This document shows, in pieces, positions 15,507 to 23,064 of a DNA stretch of 37,904 nt; the first letter of the stretch is position 1, and every line of letters starts with the position of its first letter. The stretch comes from an uncultured Saccharofermentans sp. (GTDB lineage: Bacteria; Bacillota; Clostridia; Saccharofermentanales; Saccharofermentanaceae): positions 1 to 37,904 of the forward strand of contig CAJOJI010000059.1 of the NCBI GenBank assembly GCA_905234715.1. The letters run 5' to 3'. The notes under the pieces are model-generated. The model ran no database searches. It was not told where the DNA came from and saw only the letters and a program-made list of their open reading frames with translations. Position numbers and translations under genes: made by a program.

Positions 15507-16583
15507 ATGAGAAAGAAGCTTATGATAATTTTGATGTGTTTACTTGCAGTGCCTGTTTTACTGTTTGTTGTGTGGTGGATAATGAGCCCGGGAAAGATCA
15601 GGACTTACAAAGAACCAAACAGTCTGTCTGAGAAGTTTGTCATGGATATCAACGGCGCTCCGAATGGTTTCTTCATCAACAGTAAAGACATTAATAATCC
15701 GGTTCTGCTGTTTGTTTCAAGCGGCCCCGGCACAGACGATTATGTCTTTACGGATAAGTATAAAGACATGTATATCGAAGATGAGTTCACAGTTGTGTAT
15801 TGGGACTACCGTTATATGGGAATTGCATATGATAAAGATATCGATGTTGACAGTATAAACATAGATAATCTTCTCGATGATACATATGCTGTCACTGAAT
15901 ATCTTAAGGAAAGATTCAGTAAAGAAAAGATCTACATCATGGGTTTTTCGGGCGGCACCAAGATCGCACTTATGGAAGTTCAAAGACATCCCGAAAACTA
16001 TTACGCATATATCGGTATGGCACAGTGTGTTACCGATTCAGAAGAAAACGATACGCTGATGTATTCATTCATGAAAGAAGTTTTCGAGAAGAGGGGAGAT
16101 AATAAAAATCTGGAGAAACTTGAAGATGCTGTCGTTCATCTTGACGGTGGAAACATTAAGTGTAAAGATTGGTATGTATATGTTAATCTTCTTCATGAAG
16201 CAGGCGGCGGAACCATATACAATAAAACTGAATTTGAAGGTATTGTCTGGCCGATAATAACATGCGGATGTTATACGCTTAAGGAGAAGATCAACTATAT
16301 AACGGCTATGAAGACTTACCGCAGGACTCCTCTTTATGAGCAGCTCGATGATTTCGATTACAGAAAGAGCATTACTCAGATCGGGATACCGGTTTTCTTC
16401 ATAAGCGGAGAATACGATTACAACTGTCCGTGGGAATTGGTTCAGGAATATTGTGATGTGATCGATGCTCCGCAAAAAGGATTTTATAAGATTACAGGCG
16501 CTGCACACAGTCCTTTATGGGAGAATCCCGGTGAGACTTATGAAGCGATGAAACAGATCAAGGAGATGACATTAAATGGCTGA
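15507..16583 (+). CDS. Membrane-anchored alpha/beta hydrolase
   Basis: 358 residues. The N-terminal hydrophobic segment (about 5-26) anchors the protein, with the catalytic domain probably outside. Nucleophile elbow GFSGG has Ser148; the probable acid is the Asp in ISGEYDYNCPW near residue 300, and the histidine is in GAAHSPLW near 332. The SSGPG segment near residue 73 resembles the HGGPG oxyanion region of proline iminopeptidase-like hydrolases, with Ser in place of the usual His/Gly. The substrate is unknown. The start follows GAGGATGGCAA. The stop overlaps the start of the TetR gene by 8 bases, so expression is likely coupled to it. Confidence 0.85.
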   Translation: MRKKLMIILMCLLAVPVLLFVVWWIMSPGKIRTYKEPNSLSEKFVMDINGAPNGFFINSKDINNPVLLFVSSGPGTDDYVFTDKYKDMYIEDEFTVVYWDYRYMGIAYDKDIDVDSINIDNLLDDTYAVTEYLKERFSKEKIYIMGFSGGTKIALMEVQRHPENYYAYIGMAQCVTDSEENDTLMYSFMKEVFEKRGDNKNLEKLEDAVVHLDGGNIKCKDWYVYVNLLHEAGGGTIYNKTEFEGIVWPIITCGCYTLKEKINYITAMKTYRRTPLYEQLDDFDYRKSITQIGIPVFFISGEYDYNCPWELVQEYCDVIDAPQKGFYKITGAAHSPLWENPGETYEAMKQIKEMTLNG

Positions 16584-17151
16584 CAGTTACCATCATGGAA
16601 ATCTGAGACAGGCATTGATCGATGCGGGAATAAAGATAATCAACGAGAGCGGCGAAGAGAGTCTGTCTCTCCGCAAAGTTGCCGCTGAATGCAACGTGTC
16701 GCATGCTGCACCTTATGCGCATTTCAAGAGTAAGGAAGAGCTGATCGATGCGATCAAGAGCAATGTTACTGATCAGTTCATGGAAGAATTAGAGGCTGCT
16801 GTCTCGGATAAGGCGACTGCCGAGGAAGCGATCATTGCAATGGGCAGAACTTATCTAACGTTCTTCAGCCGTAATCCGGATTATTTTGTATTCCTTTTCG
16901 GCAAGCAGAACATCAATGCACATCTTCAGATGAATAAAGATTATAAAAACGATTATCCTCCGTTTGCACTGCTTAAGAAAATGTATAAGAAATATCTTGA
17001 AGAGAAGGGAATAGAAAAGCCGTTTGAAGAACAAGAGATAGATCTCATTAAGATCTGGGCAATGGTTCACGGCATGGCATCTATTGCATGCATGAAGGGC
17101 GTTAAGTCTTCATTTGACTGGAACGATCCTGACGAAAGGTTATTGGTTTGA
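16576..17151 (+). CDS. TetR family transcriptional regulator
   Basis: 191 residues. The N-terminal helix-turn-helix (about 10-56) has the TetR pattern: LRQALIDAGIKIINESGEESLSLRKVAAECNV is split by the usual turn, followed by SHAAPYAHFKSKEEL. The C-terminal part fits the WHG-type ligand domain common in small TetR proteins. It probably represses its own operon by binding the repeated TTGACAATG-containing sites at the promoter, with the hydrolase as target gene; this is inference from position. It overlaps the hydrolase by 8 bases. Confidence 0.9.
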   Translation: MADSYHHGNLRQALIDAGIKIINESGEESLSLRKVAAECNVSHAAPYAHFKSKEELIDAIKSNVTDQFMEELEAAVSDKATAEEAIIAMGRTYLTFFSRNPDYFVFLFGKQNINAHLQMNKDYKNDYPPFALLKKMYKKYLEEKGIEKPFEEQEIDLIKIWAMVHGMASIACMKGVKSSFDWNDPDERLLV

Positions 17152-17630
17152 TCGTTATGGGACTGTTTGGATCTAAAAAGGGTAATGCAGGAACTTTAAG
17201 TTCGTTCAGATACAGTCCCGGTTATTCGGACATGAGCGGTGGCTGCCACAACAGCGAACTCAAAAGGAACGATGACGGCAACTTTGTATTCGTTACACGT
17301 GACCGCGAGTGGCATAACGAACCTCTTACCGTTAAGACTTATTCATTATCTTCCGAAAGAGCTGTTGAATTCGAAGCGTATATCAAGAAGGTTAATTTCA
17401 TCTCGCTGTCGAAAAGACTTAAGAGCAATGATTTCGTAACTGACTACAGTCCCTGGAATTACTGTGTTGTTTTCGACTGTTCTTCGATTGGAGGAGACAG
17501 CTACGACGATTACAGTATCTCCCAGTTCAGGATCTATACACCTGCAGATCAGAAACTGATAAAAGAAGTCAATGAAAGATTCTTTGCGCTTAAAGGTGAT
17601 CTGATCTCTGAGACAACGGAAGAATATTAA
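17148..17630 (+). CDS. Hypothetical protein, third gene of the TetR operon
   Basis: Up to 160 residues, soluble, with no recognised domain. Two starts compete: TTG 17148, which overlaps the TetR stop and has AAAGG (17135-17139) at correct spacing, or ATG 17157, giving MGLFGSKKG, a natural-looking N-terminus but with no site near it. The body is rich in Ser, Asp and aromatic residues, and the middle (WHNEPLTVKTYSLSSERAVEFEAYI) reads like a small alpha/beta fold. It follows TetR without a gap and so is co-transcribed. Function unknown. Confidence 0.6.
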   Translation: MIVMGLFGSKKGNAGTLSSFRYSPGYSDMSGGCHNSELKRNDDGNFVFVTRDREWHNEPLTVKTYSLSSERAVEFEAYIKKVNFISLSKRLKSNDFVTDYSPWNYCVVFDCSSIGGDSYDDYSISQFRIYTPADQKLIKEVNERFFALKGDLISETTEEY

Positions 17631-17686
17631 TTCGAATTCTCTGCTTTTCGTGTTGCTTAATCAACACTTGGTCCCCATATTGTTTA

Positions 17687-17715
17687 TTGGATTGTCATTA
17701 TATACCTGTAATAAT
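17687..17715 (+). promoter_or_regulatory. Weak extended -10 promoter for the tandem-repeat lipoprotein
   Basis: TTGGAT (17687-17692), 17 bases, AATAAT (17710-17715) with TG at 17707-17708. Upstream a perfect GTGTTG/CAACAC inverted repeat (17650-17655/17662-17667) has no T-tract behind it and is of unclear role. Confidence 0.35.
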
Positions 17716-17752
17716 ACCTTTAAGAAATTTGAAGAGAAAGAAGGGTATAGAC

Positions 17753-18472
17753 ATGAAATATATATTCGGAAAAATGACGGCGATCGGACTTGCCGGTGCA
17801 ATTGCGGTAGTGTGTTTTACTGCCTGCGGAAAGATAAACGAAACAACAGTTCAGACAACTGAGAATACAACTGTTGAAGAAACAGCTGCACACAAAGTCG
17901 GCGGCTGGACTCTTCCTGCGGATACAAAGATCACAGATGAAGAGCTCGCGATCTTTAACAAGGGTATAGAAGGCCTTGTCGGTGTTGAATATGAGCCGGT
18001 GGCATATCTCGGATCACAGCTTGTTGCAGGAACCAACCATTGTTTCCTTTGCAAGGCGACTGTCGTTTATCCCGGTACAACTCCACAGTATAAACTTGTA
18101 TACATTTACGAGAAACTTGACGGAACCGAAGAGATACTCAACATCGCCGGCATAGAGCTTCCGGGAGCCGGAGATGCAGACAGCAATCCGATACCCGGCG
18201 GATGGTCTTATGCAGATGATCCTTCAGTCGACGAAAAGTCAGCATCTATAGTTGATAAAGCAACTGAGAATCTCTTAGGTGCTGAATACGAGCCCGTCGC
18301 TTATATCGGCAGCCAAGTCGTTGCAGGAATGAATCATGCGATCTTATGCAGGATAACCGCAATCTCTCCAGATGCAGAGGACGGATACGCACTCTTGTAC
18401 ATCTACGAGGATCTGAATGGTGGATTTGAGATACTGGAGATCAACGAGATTACACTCTCTATAGACGCTTAA
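17753..18472 (+). CDS. Lipoprotein with two tandem cystatin-like repeats
   Basis: 239 residues from ATG 17753 (AAAGAAGGG at 17737-17744). Signal peptide ends in CFTAC (Cys25), then a Thr/Glu-rich linker to about residue 48. Two homologous domains follow, about 50-145 and 149-239, each starting GGW and containing EYEPVAY-x-GSQ-x-VAG-x-NH. The central motif is QLVAGTN in the first (Gln89) and QVVAGMN in the second (Gln188). Together with the preceding EYEPVAY and the following alternating strand and LVYIYE strand, this closely resembles the inhibitory hairpin of stefins and cystatins. A surface-anchored cystatin-fold protein is likely; protease inhibition is inference. I do not see the second-hairpin Pro-Trp of type 2 cystatins. 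Confidence 0.7.
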   Translation: MKYIFGKMTAIGLAGAIAVVCFTACGKINETTVQTTENTTVEETAAHKVGGWTLPADTKITDEELAIFNKGIEGLVGVEYEPVAYLGSQLVAGTNHCFLCKATVVYPGTTPQYKLVYIYEKLDGTEEILNIAGIELPGAGDADSNPIPGGWSYADDPSVDEKSASIVDKATENLLGAEYEPVAYIGSQVVAGMNHAILCRITAISPDAEDGYALLYIYEDLNGGFEILEINEITLSIDA

Positions 18473-18489
18473 TATAATATATAAGTATC

Positions 18490-18518
18490 TAACATATTCC
18501 CTCTGTTTGTGGTAAAAT
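18490..18518 (+). promoter_or_regulatory. Extended -10 promoter for the lipoprotein at 18591
   Basis: TGGTAAAAT (TG at 18510-18511, TAAAAT 18513-18518) with a weak TAACAT 17 bases upstream (18490-18495). A leader of about 65 bases follows, ending in AGGGGG before the ATG. Confidence 0.4.
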
Positions 18519-18590
18519 TTCTTTAACATTTGGAAAGCCTTTTGCTTTTCATGTTAGAGAGATCGGGTAATCACAACAGGGGGAATCATT

Positions 18591-19100
18591 ATGAAGAGAT
18601 TATTGGCACTGGTGCTTGTAGGCGCAATGTCACTGGCATTGTTCGGATGCGGCAAGAAAGATTCCGGAAGCGGTAAAAACCGTGATGAAGATGATAAGCC
18701 TAAGGCTACGACTGAAGAGGTAGAAGACGACGAATATGGAGATGATTCCGGAATCGGTTTCTCACAGAAAGGCGAGAAAACCGCATTTTCAGTGAGTGCT
18801 GATATCGAGCTGACACAGGGTGCTTGGATGGGCTTTATTCCCGGTACAAAGGGATACAAGGATGAAGAGGAAGCAGATGAATACGATGTCCTCTACACAT
18901 ATATCGAAAACCCTGAGAAGAAGGATTCCGAAGATTATATCTTCCAGTTTGATAATGATTCAATAAATGCTTTGGATGTCGGAGATTACATCATTGTCCT
19001 TTGTGATGACGATGACAACGGAAAAGTCATTCTTTATATCCCTGCAGTTATCAAGGGTTCAAAGGTAACCTGCGATTTCGATAAGATCGTTATCAACTGA
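18591..19100 (+). CDS. Small acidic lipoprotein
   Basis: 169 residues. Signal MKRLLALVLVGAMSLALFGC gives a lipobox with Cys20, followed by a low-complexity charged linker (about 21-60, Lys/Glu/Asp-rich). A compact C-terminal domain (about 65-169) has several short beta strands, with DYIIVLCDDDDNGKVILYIP near the end. I do not recognise the family. The GNAT gene follows 15 bases downstream, probably co-transcribed. Confidence 0.6.
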   Translation: MKRLLALVLVGAMSLALFGCGKKDSGSGKNRDEDDKPKATTEEVEDDEYGDDSGIGFSQKGEKTAFSVSADIELTQGAWMGFIPGTKGYKDEEEADEYDVLYTYIENPEKKDSEDYIFQFDNDSINALDVGDYIIVLCDDDDNGKVILYIPAVIKGSKVTCDFDKIVIN

Positions 19101-19115
19101 TAAGGCACGAATCTT

Positions 19116-19562
19116 ATGACTGTTCTCAAAGCTGAACAAAATGATCTTCAGGAAATTCTGGAGCTTCAATACCTCGCTTATCAAAGCGAGGCAGCTTTGT
19201 TTGGCAGCAAAGACATTCCGCCTTTGAAGGAAACCATTGAAGAGCTAACAGAAGAGTTCAATAAGGGCGTGGTATTAAAGCTCGTCGAGGACGATAAGAT
19301 TATCGGATCCGTAAGAGCATATGAGAAGAACCGCTCTGCATATATCGGTAAGCTGATGGTCCATCCTGACCACAGATGCAAGGGTTACGGTACCTTGCTC
19401 TTAAATGAGATCGAGAAATGTTTTCCTGACTGCAGATATGAGCTCTTTACGAGTACGAGAAGCGAAGACAATATCCGTCTTTATCAGAAACTCGGATACA
19501 TGATCTTCGACACCAAGAAGATAACCGACGAACTGGTTTTCGTATATCTTGAAAAACAATAA
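19116..19562 (+). CDS. GNAT family N-acetyltransferase
   Basis: 148 residues, a complete GNAT domain. The strand and acetyl-CoA loop read IGKLMVHPDHRCKGYGTLLLNEIE (about 75-98, with the R-x-K-G-Y-G version of the motif), and LYQKLGYMIFDTKK closes the fold. The substrate is unknown; the group resembles free-standing small-molecule or protein acetyltransferases. It ends 3 bases before the convergent minus-strand gene at 19566, with no obvious terminator between. Confidence 0.88.
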   Translation: MTVLKAEQNDLQEILELQYLAYQSEAALFGSKDIPPLKETIEELTEEFNKGVVLKLVEDDKIIGSVRAYEKNRSAYIGKLMVHPDHRCKGYGTLLLNEIEKCFPDCRYELFTSTRSEDNIRLYQKLGYMIFDTKKITDELVFVYLEKQ

Positions 19563-19565
19563 AGA

Positions 19566-19994
19566 TCAGTCAACTCTTTTATAGATAGTTCCGTCGTAGG
19601 CGAATAAGACATAGATGTATTCGTCTGTGCCTTTTATTTCCCATACAAACTTGGGATCTGTTTTATAGTCGTTCTGATCTATGTAGACTACGCTGCCGAG
19701 ATAATGTCCTTTGTCGGAGGCGGAGTAGTCATTGTCATAGTTTTCCGCATATGTGACACCGTCAATGACTATTTCATCAGATTCATGTACGTTGTATGTG
19801 CCGATGACATGGTTGATGTCGTAACTGAATTTGATGACGGCTCCAATGATTATGCATGCGATAGAGACGGCAACGTAGATGGCTGCCTGTCTTCTTTTGC
19901 CGCCTGCCTTTATGCCTTTTACAAAAAAGATAATTGCAGGGACGATTATTCCTGCAGCAAGGTACATTAAAAATATGAGCGTGAAGCCGAACAT
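19566..19994 (-). CDS. Hypothetical membrane protein, third gene of minus-strand trio
   Basis: 142 residues with two N-terminal membrane segments (about 4-25 and 37-55) and a C-terminal soluble domain rich in Tyr and Asp, likely outside the membrane. I do not recognise the family. It is 11 bases downstream of the gene ending at 20006 and reads the same way, so the trio 21158-20358, 20326-20006, 19994-19566 probably forms one operon. Confidence 0.55.
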   Translation of the reverse strand: MFGFTLIFLMYLAAGIIVPAIIFFVKGIKAGGKRRQAAIYVAVSIACIIIGAVIKFSYDINHVIGTYNVHESDEIVIDGVTYAENYDNDYSASDKGHYLGSVVYIDQNDYKTDPKFVWEIKGTDEYIYVLFAYDGTIYKRVD

Positions 19995-20005
19995 GTGAAT
20001 TTCTT

Positions 20006-20326
20006 TCAGACCTTCTCGAAGATCTTATTCTCGTCCTTTAAGGATTCATGAACATCTTCGATCATACGGAGATGTTTTTCTTTCTTTTTACGTGCGACAA
20101 ATATGCCGATGATAAGATCGAGAGCCGTTATGACCAGGGGAGACCTGCGGAAACAGTCGATCCAAAAGTTGGCCGTTGTAACATCCATTTCTCCTCTGGC
20201 AACAAGCATGTAAAAATATATATTGGCCCATACATATACGATGCACAACAATACAAACAGGATAGGAGCAGCAATAACAAACGGCCTATAAAATCTGTAA
20301 AATGAAACTTTAGATTGTTTGTTCAT
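20006..20326 (-). CDS. Small hypothetical membrane protein
   Basis: 106 residues with two hydrophobic segments (about 13-40 and 57-75) and a basic C-terminal tail (ARKKKEKHLRMIEDVHESL). Function unknown. It starts with a strong AGGAGG-like site (reverse strand near 20334-20340) and sits between a lipoprotein and another small membrane protein in the same direction, 31 and 11 bases away. Confidence 0.55.
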   Translation of the reverse strand: MNKQSKVSFYRFYRPFVIAAPILFVLLCIVYVWANIYFYMLVARGEMDVTTANFWIDCFRRSPLVITALDLIIGIFVARKKKEKHLRMIEDVHESLKDENKIFEKV

Positions 20327-20357
20327 TGATTTCTACCTCCTTTTGTATTTGTTCGGT

Positions 20358-21158
20358 TTAGATGTCTTCGAAAAGAATATATCCGCCGTTTCCGTCTTCT
20401 CTGATCTCAAGGTCAGAAAGCGATGCGCCGAGCATCATTTCACGTGTGTATTCGCCGTCGATCTCGTGAACTTTGCCGTCGGTGTCAATGACGCTGAAGG
20501 TGAGTGTAAGTTCGAATGTTTCTCCTGTTGCGACCTGATTGCCGATCATCTGTTCGGTGAATTCGAAGTAAAGCAGCTCGCCCTTTTTGAATGCTGATTT
20601 ATCTGCATTTTCCACACCGCCGGTTCTCTCTGATTCTCCGTTGATCGCAAGATCATAGCAGACGCTCATAACGTTCTCTGCGTTACAGACAACATCTATG
20701 TTTACTGCGGACATATCGTAATGGATTCCCGAAGAACCCCATGATTCAAAACTGCCTGACCTGATGTAGGATGGAGTATAGATATCCTTGTTCTTCGTGT
20801 CTGTTGCCCTTAAAAATTCAGGCTGGTCCATGATGCCGCCGACGTGCCTGATCATGAGATAGTTATCGAGAGGATCTTCATTAAGTGAATAGATACGTGT
20901 GTTCTTGTCGTCGTCCATGTAGCCGACACATTCTCTGATGGAGTCATCAGACATCTTATCGTTCAGTTTTCCAAAGTAGGAATATGTCCTTCCCTGATAA
21001 TCGAATAATGTCTCGCCCTGGTCTCTGTCGTAGGAACTCTCGATCGATGTCGCATTTGGAGGGAGCTCCAGGCTGCCGTTATCCCTGTTAAACATCGAAC
21101 AGCCTGAAAGCAGTACCGCTCCGCACAAACTCACTATCAAAACCTTATTCCTTTTCAT
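20358..21158 (-). CDS. Hypothetical lipoprotein
   Basis: 266 residues from the ATG at 21158, chosen because it begins the signal sequence MKRNKVLIVSLCGAVLLSGC (lipobox Cys20) and has AAAGGA upstream; a longer frame to 21221 adds a non-signal extension. The mature part is beta-rich with LTLTFSVIDTDGKVHEIDGE near the C-terminus, reminiscent of immunoglobulin-like exported domains, but I cannot assign it. It is the first gene of the minus-strand trio, and is divergent from the aldo/keto reductase. Confidence 0.6.
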   Translation of the reverse strand: MKRNKVLIVSLCGAVLLSGCSMFNRDNGSLELPPNATSIESSYDRDQGETLFDYQGRTYSYFGKLNDKMSDDSIRECVGYMDDDKNTRIYSLNEDPLDNYLMIRHVGGIMDQPEFLRATDTKNKDIYTPSYIRSGSFESWGSSGIHYDMSAVNIDVVCNAENVMSVCYDLAINGESERTGGVENADKSAFKKGELLYFEFTEQMIGNQVATGETFELTLTFSVIDTDGKVHEIDGEYTREMMLGASLSDLEIREDGNGGYILFEDI

Positions 21159-21353
21159 CTTTCCAATCCTTTTATTCCCGTTTATCGTGCACTTCGTGCT
21201 GAGGTAATAATACAACAGCAAAACTTGTTTTGCAACAATTATTTATCGAATTTCAATAAATTATTATTGTTTGGCTTGCGGGTGACGGCTGCAGGTTTCC
21301 GAAAAGTAAAGTTTAATTTATACACGCGCGGAAACAAAAAAGACTAAATTTTC

Positions 21354-21384
21354 ACAAGGCTTGTACATATGTTAAGTTTATAAT
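21354..21384 (+). promoter_or_regulatory. Promoter region of aldo/keto reductase with palindrome
   Basis: TATAAT at 21379-21384 with no good -35 at standard distance. A perfect palindrome ACAAG-G-CTTGT (21354-21364) lies where the -35 should be, a position typical of an operator or activator site. Confidence 0.4.
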
Positions 21385-21414
21385 CTTGGTATAAGGAATA
21401 AGGAGGCTGTATTT

Positions 21415-22587
21415 ATGCAACAGCGAAAAGGTATCTCCATTTTAGGTTACGGATGCATGAGGTTTACAAAGAGTGGCGCTAGCATCGACTTTGATAAGGC
21501 CGAGAAGGAATTCATGCGTGCGTTCGAACTCGGAGTCAATTATTACGATACCGCATATATCTATCCGGGAAGTGAAGAACTCGTCGGCCGCATAATCGAG
21601 AAGAACGGCATCCGCGACAAGATCAATCTCGCGACCAAGCTACCGCAGTATCTCATCAACAACCGTGCAGGTCTGGACAAATATTTCAATGAGGAATTGA
21701 AGCGCCTCAGGACCGATTATGTAGATTACTACCTGATGCACCACATGACCGATTTTCAGCAGTGGGAGAAGCTTCAGGCACTGGGAATAGAGGAGTGGAT
21801 CGCAGAGAAAAAGAAGAGCGGCCAAATTAGAAACGTCGGTTTCTCTTTTCACGGTGACACCGCAACATTCAAGAAGATCCTGAACGCATACGACTGGGAC
21901 AGCTGTCTTGTCCAATATAACTATTTCGATGAGCACACACAGGCCGGCCGTGCAGGCATAAAAGCAGCTGCGGAAAAGGGGCTCAAAGTGTTCATCATGG
22001 AGCCTTTACGCGGAGGTAAATTAGTAGACCTCCTGCCTGAAAAAGCCAAGAAAGAGATCGCCAACGAGCGTCACGGAAGAACACCTGCCGAGTGGGCATT
22101 CAGATGGCTCTGGGACCAGCCCGAGATCACATGTGTTCTGTCCGGCATGAACTCCATTGCAATGGTCGAAGAGAACTGCCGCATCGCATCTGAAGCCAAG
22201 GCCGGAGATTACGGTCCTGAAGAAAAAGAATTCATCGAGAAGATCAAGTCTTACATTATCGAGAGCACGAAGGTAAACTGCACCGGCTGCAGATACTGCA
22301 TGCCTTGTCCCAAGGGTGTCGACATCCCTACGATCTTCTCGTGCTATAACCACATGTATTCCGAGAACAAGAGTTCCGGCCGTCTCGAGTATTTCCAGAC
22401 GATCGGCCTTCGAATGACACCCGCCGATGCCTCGCTCTGCGTTAAGTGCGGCAAGTGTGAGAAGCATTGCCCCCAGAGCATCCCGATCAGGGAAAAGCTC
22501 GTGGAAGCAGACAAGCATCTCCGCCCCTGGTGGCAGAAGATCTATCTCAAGGCTGCTCGCCGCGTCATGGTCGGAAAGAAGAAATAA
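21415..22587 (+). CDS. Aldo/keto reductase with C-terminal ferredoxin domain
   Basis: 390 residues. An aldo/keto reductase barrel (about 1-280) has the family Asp-Tyr pair in NYYDTAYIYPGSEE and the catalytic-region histidine in YYLMHHM. A C-terminal 4Fe-4S part carries CTGCRYCMPCPKG (about 288-300) and CVKCGKCEKHCPQ (about 342-354). This is a well-known clostridial architecture (4Fe-4S-binding oxidoreductase of the aldo/keto reductase family), probably passing electrons between ferredoxin-like centres and an NADPH/substrate site. The substrate is unknown. Start ATG follows AAGGAGG. Its reading is complete; the hydrogenase-maturation genes start about 220 bases downstream. Confidence 0.9.
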   Translation: MQQRKGISILGYGCMRFTKSGASIDFDKAEKEFMRAFELGVNYYDTAYIYPGSEELVGRIIEKNGIRDKINLATKLPQYLINNRAGLDKYFNEELKRLRTDYVDYYLMHHMTDFQQWEKLQALGIEEWIAEKKKSGQIRNVGFSFHGDTATFKKILNAYDWDSCLVQYNYFDEHTQAGRAGIKAAAEKGLKVFIMEPLRGGKLVDLLPEKAKKEIANERHGRTPAEWAFRWLWDQPEITCVLSGMNSIAMVEENCRIASEAKAGDYGPEEKEFIEKIKSYIIESTKVNCTGCRYCMPCPKGVDIPTIFSCYNHMYSENKSSGRLEYFQTIGLRMTPADASLCVKCGKCEKHCPQSIPIREKLVEADKHLRPWWQKIYLKAARRVMVGKKK

Positions 22588-22806
22588 GATAATCACCCGT
22601 GCTGATTAAATTCAAATTAACCATTGAAACGTGACATCTTTTCATAAGCTCACGCGGGCACATTGCTTTTGCATCTGCAAGGTGTTACTTTATGCTCAAT
22701 AGTTCTGAATGCGGAAGGTATTTCCTGACGCGGAAGGCTTTAAGTAAATTTTCATACTTAATTGCTTCAGAACCTTGTTTGCGTTAGAGGCGCAAAAGGA
22801 GGTCAA
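22588..22806 (+). promoter_or_regulatory. 219-base leader region of the hydrogenase maturation operon
   Basis: No gene is certain here. A perfect inverted repeat TTAAGTA-N8-TACTTAA (22740-22746/22755-22761) looks like an operator or hairpin. A GCGGAAGG direct repeat (about 22709 and 22727) and a small hairpin TTTGCG/CGCAAA directly before the AGGAGG site at 22797-22802 suggest a structured leader. A 31-codon ORF (22692-22787) has AAGG nine bases upstream, but is weak. I do not recognise a known riboswitch, and see no good SigA promoter. Confidence 0.35.
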
Positions 22807-23064
22807 ATGGAGACGAGAGTTGCAATTATCGGCATCATTGTCGAGAATCCCGATTCAGTGTCACAGATCAACGACATCCTCCACGAAGTGAGGGATTATG
22901 TCGTCGGCAGAATGGGTATCCCTTATCGTGAAAGGAATATCTCCATTATCAGCGTCGTCGTCGATGCGCCGGAGAGCCTGATAAGTTCAGTGTCAGGCAA
23001 GATCGGCATGCTCGAAGGCGTATCGGCCAAGATCACTTACTCGAGACTGACAAGCGGTGACTGA
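22807..23064 (+). CDS. TM1266-family iron-only hydrogenase system regulator
   Basis: 85 residues. The protein begins METRVAIIGIIVENP and has the ferredoxin-like fold pattern of the TM1266 family, small NikR-C/ACT-like proteins named 'iron-only hydrogenase system regulator' because they sit with hydE/hydG/hydF. No DNA-binding domain is visible, so it is more likely a ligand-sensing or allosteric subunit. Start ATG 22807 follows an excellent AAAGGAGGT. It overlaps hydE by 8 bases, indicating coupled translation. Confidence 0.88.
   Translation: METRVAIIGIIVENPDSVSQINDILHEVRDYVVGRMGIPYRERNISIISVVVDAPESLISSVSGKIGMLEGVSAKITYSRLTSGD

Noticed and set aside
22021..22596. Open frames on the minus strand inside the aldo/keto reductase gene
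   Set aside because: Antisense shadow of a GC-richer gene; protein has no recognisable features.
22692..22787. 31-codon ORF in the hydrogenase maturation leader
   Set aside because: Only AAGG as ribosome site and no coupled structure as clear as in the MFS leader; mentioned only as part of the leader region.
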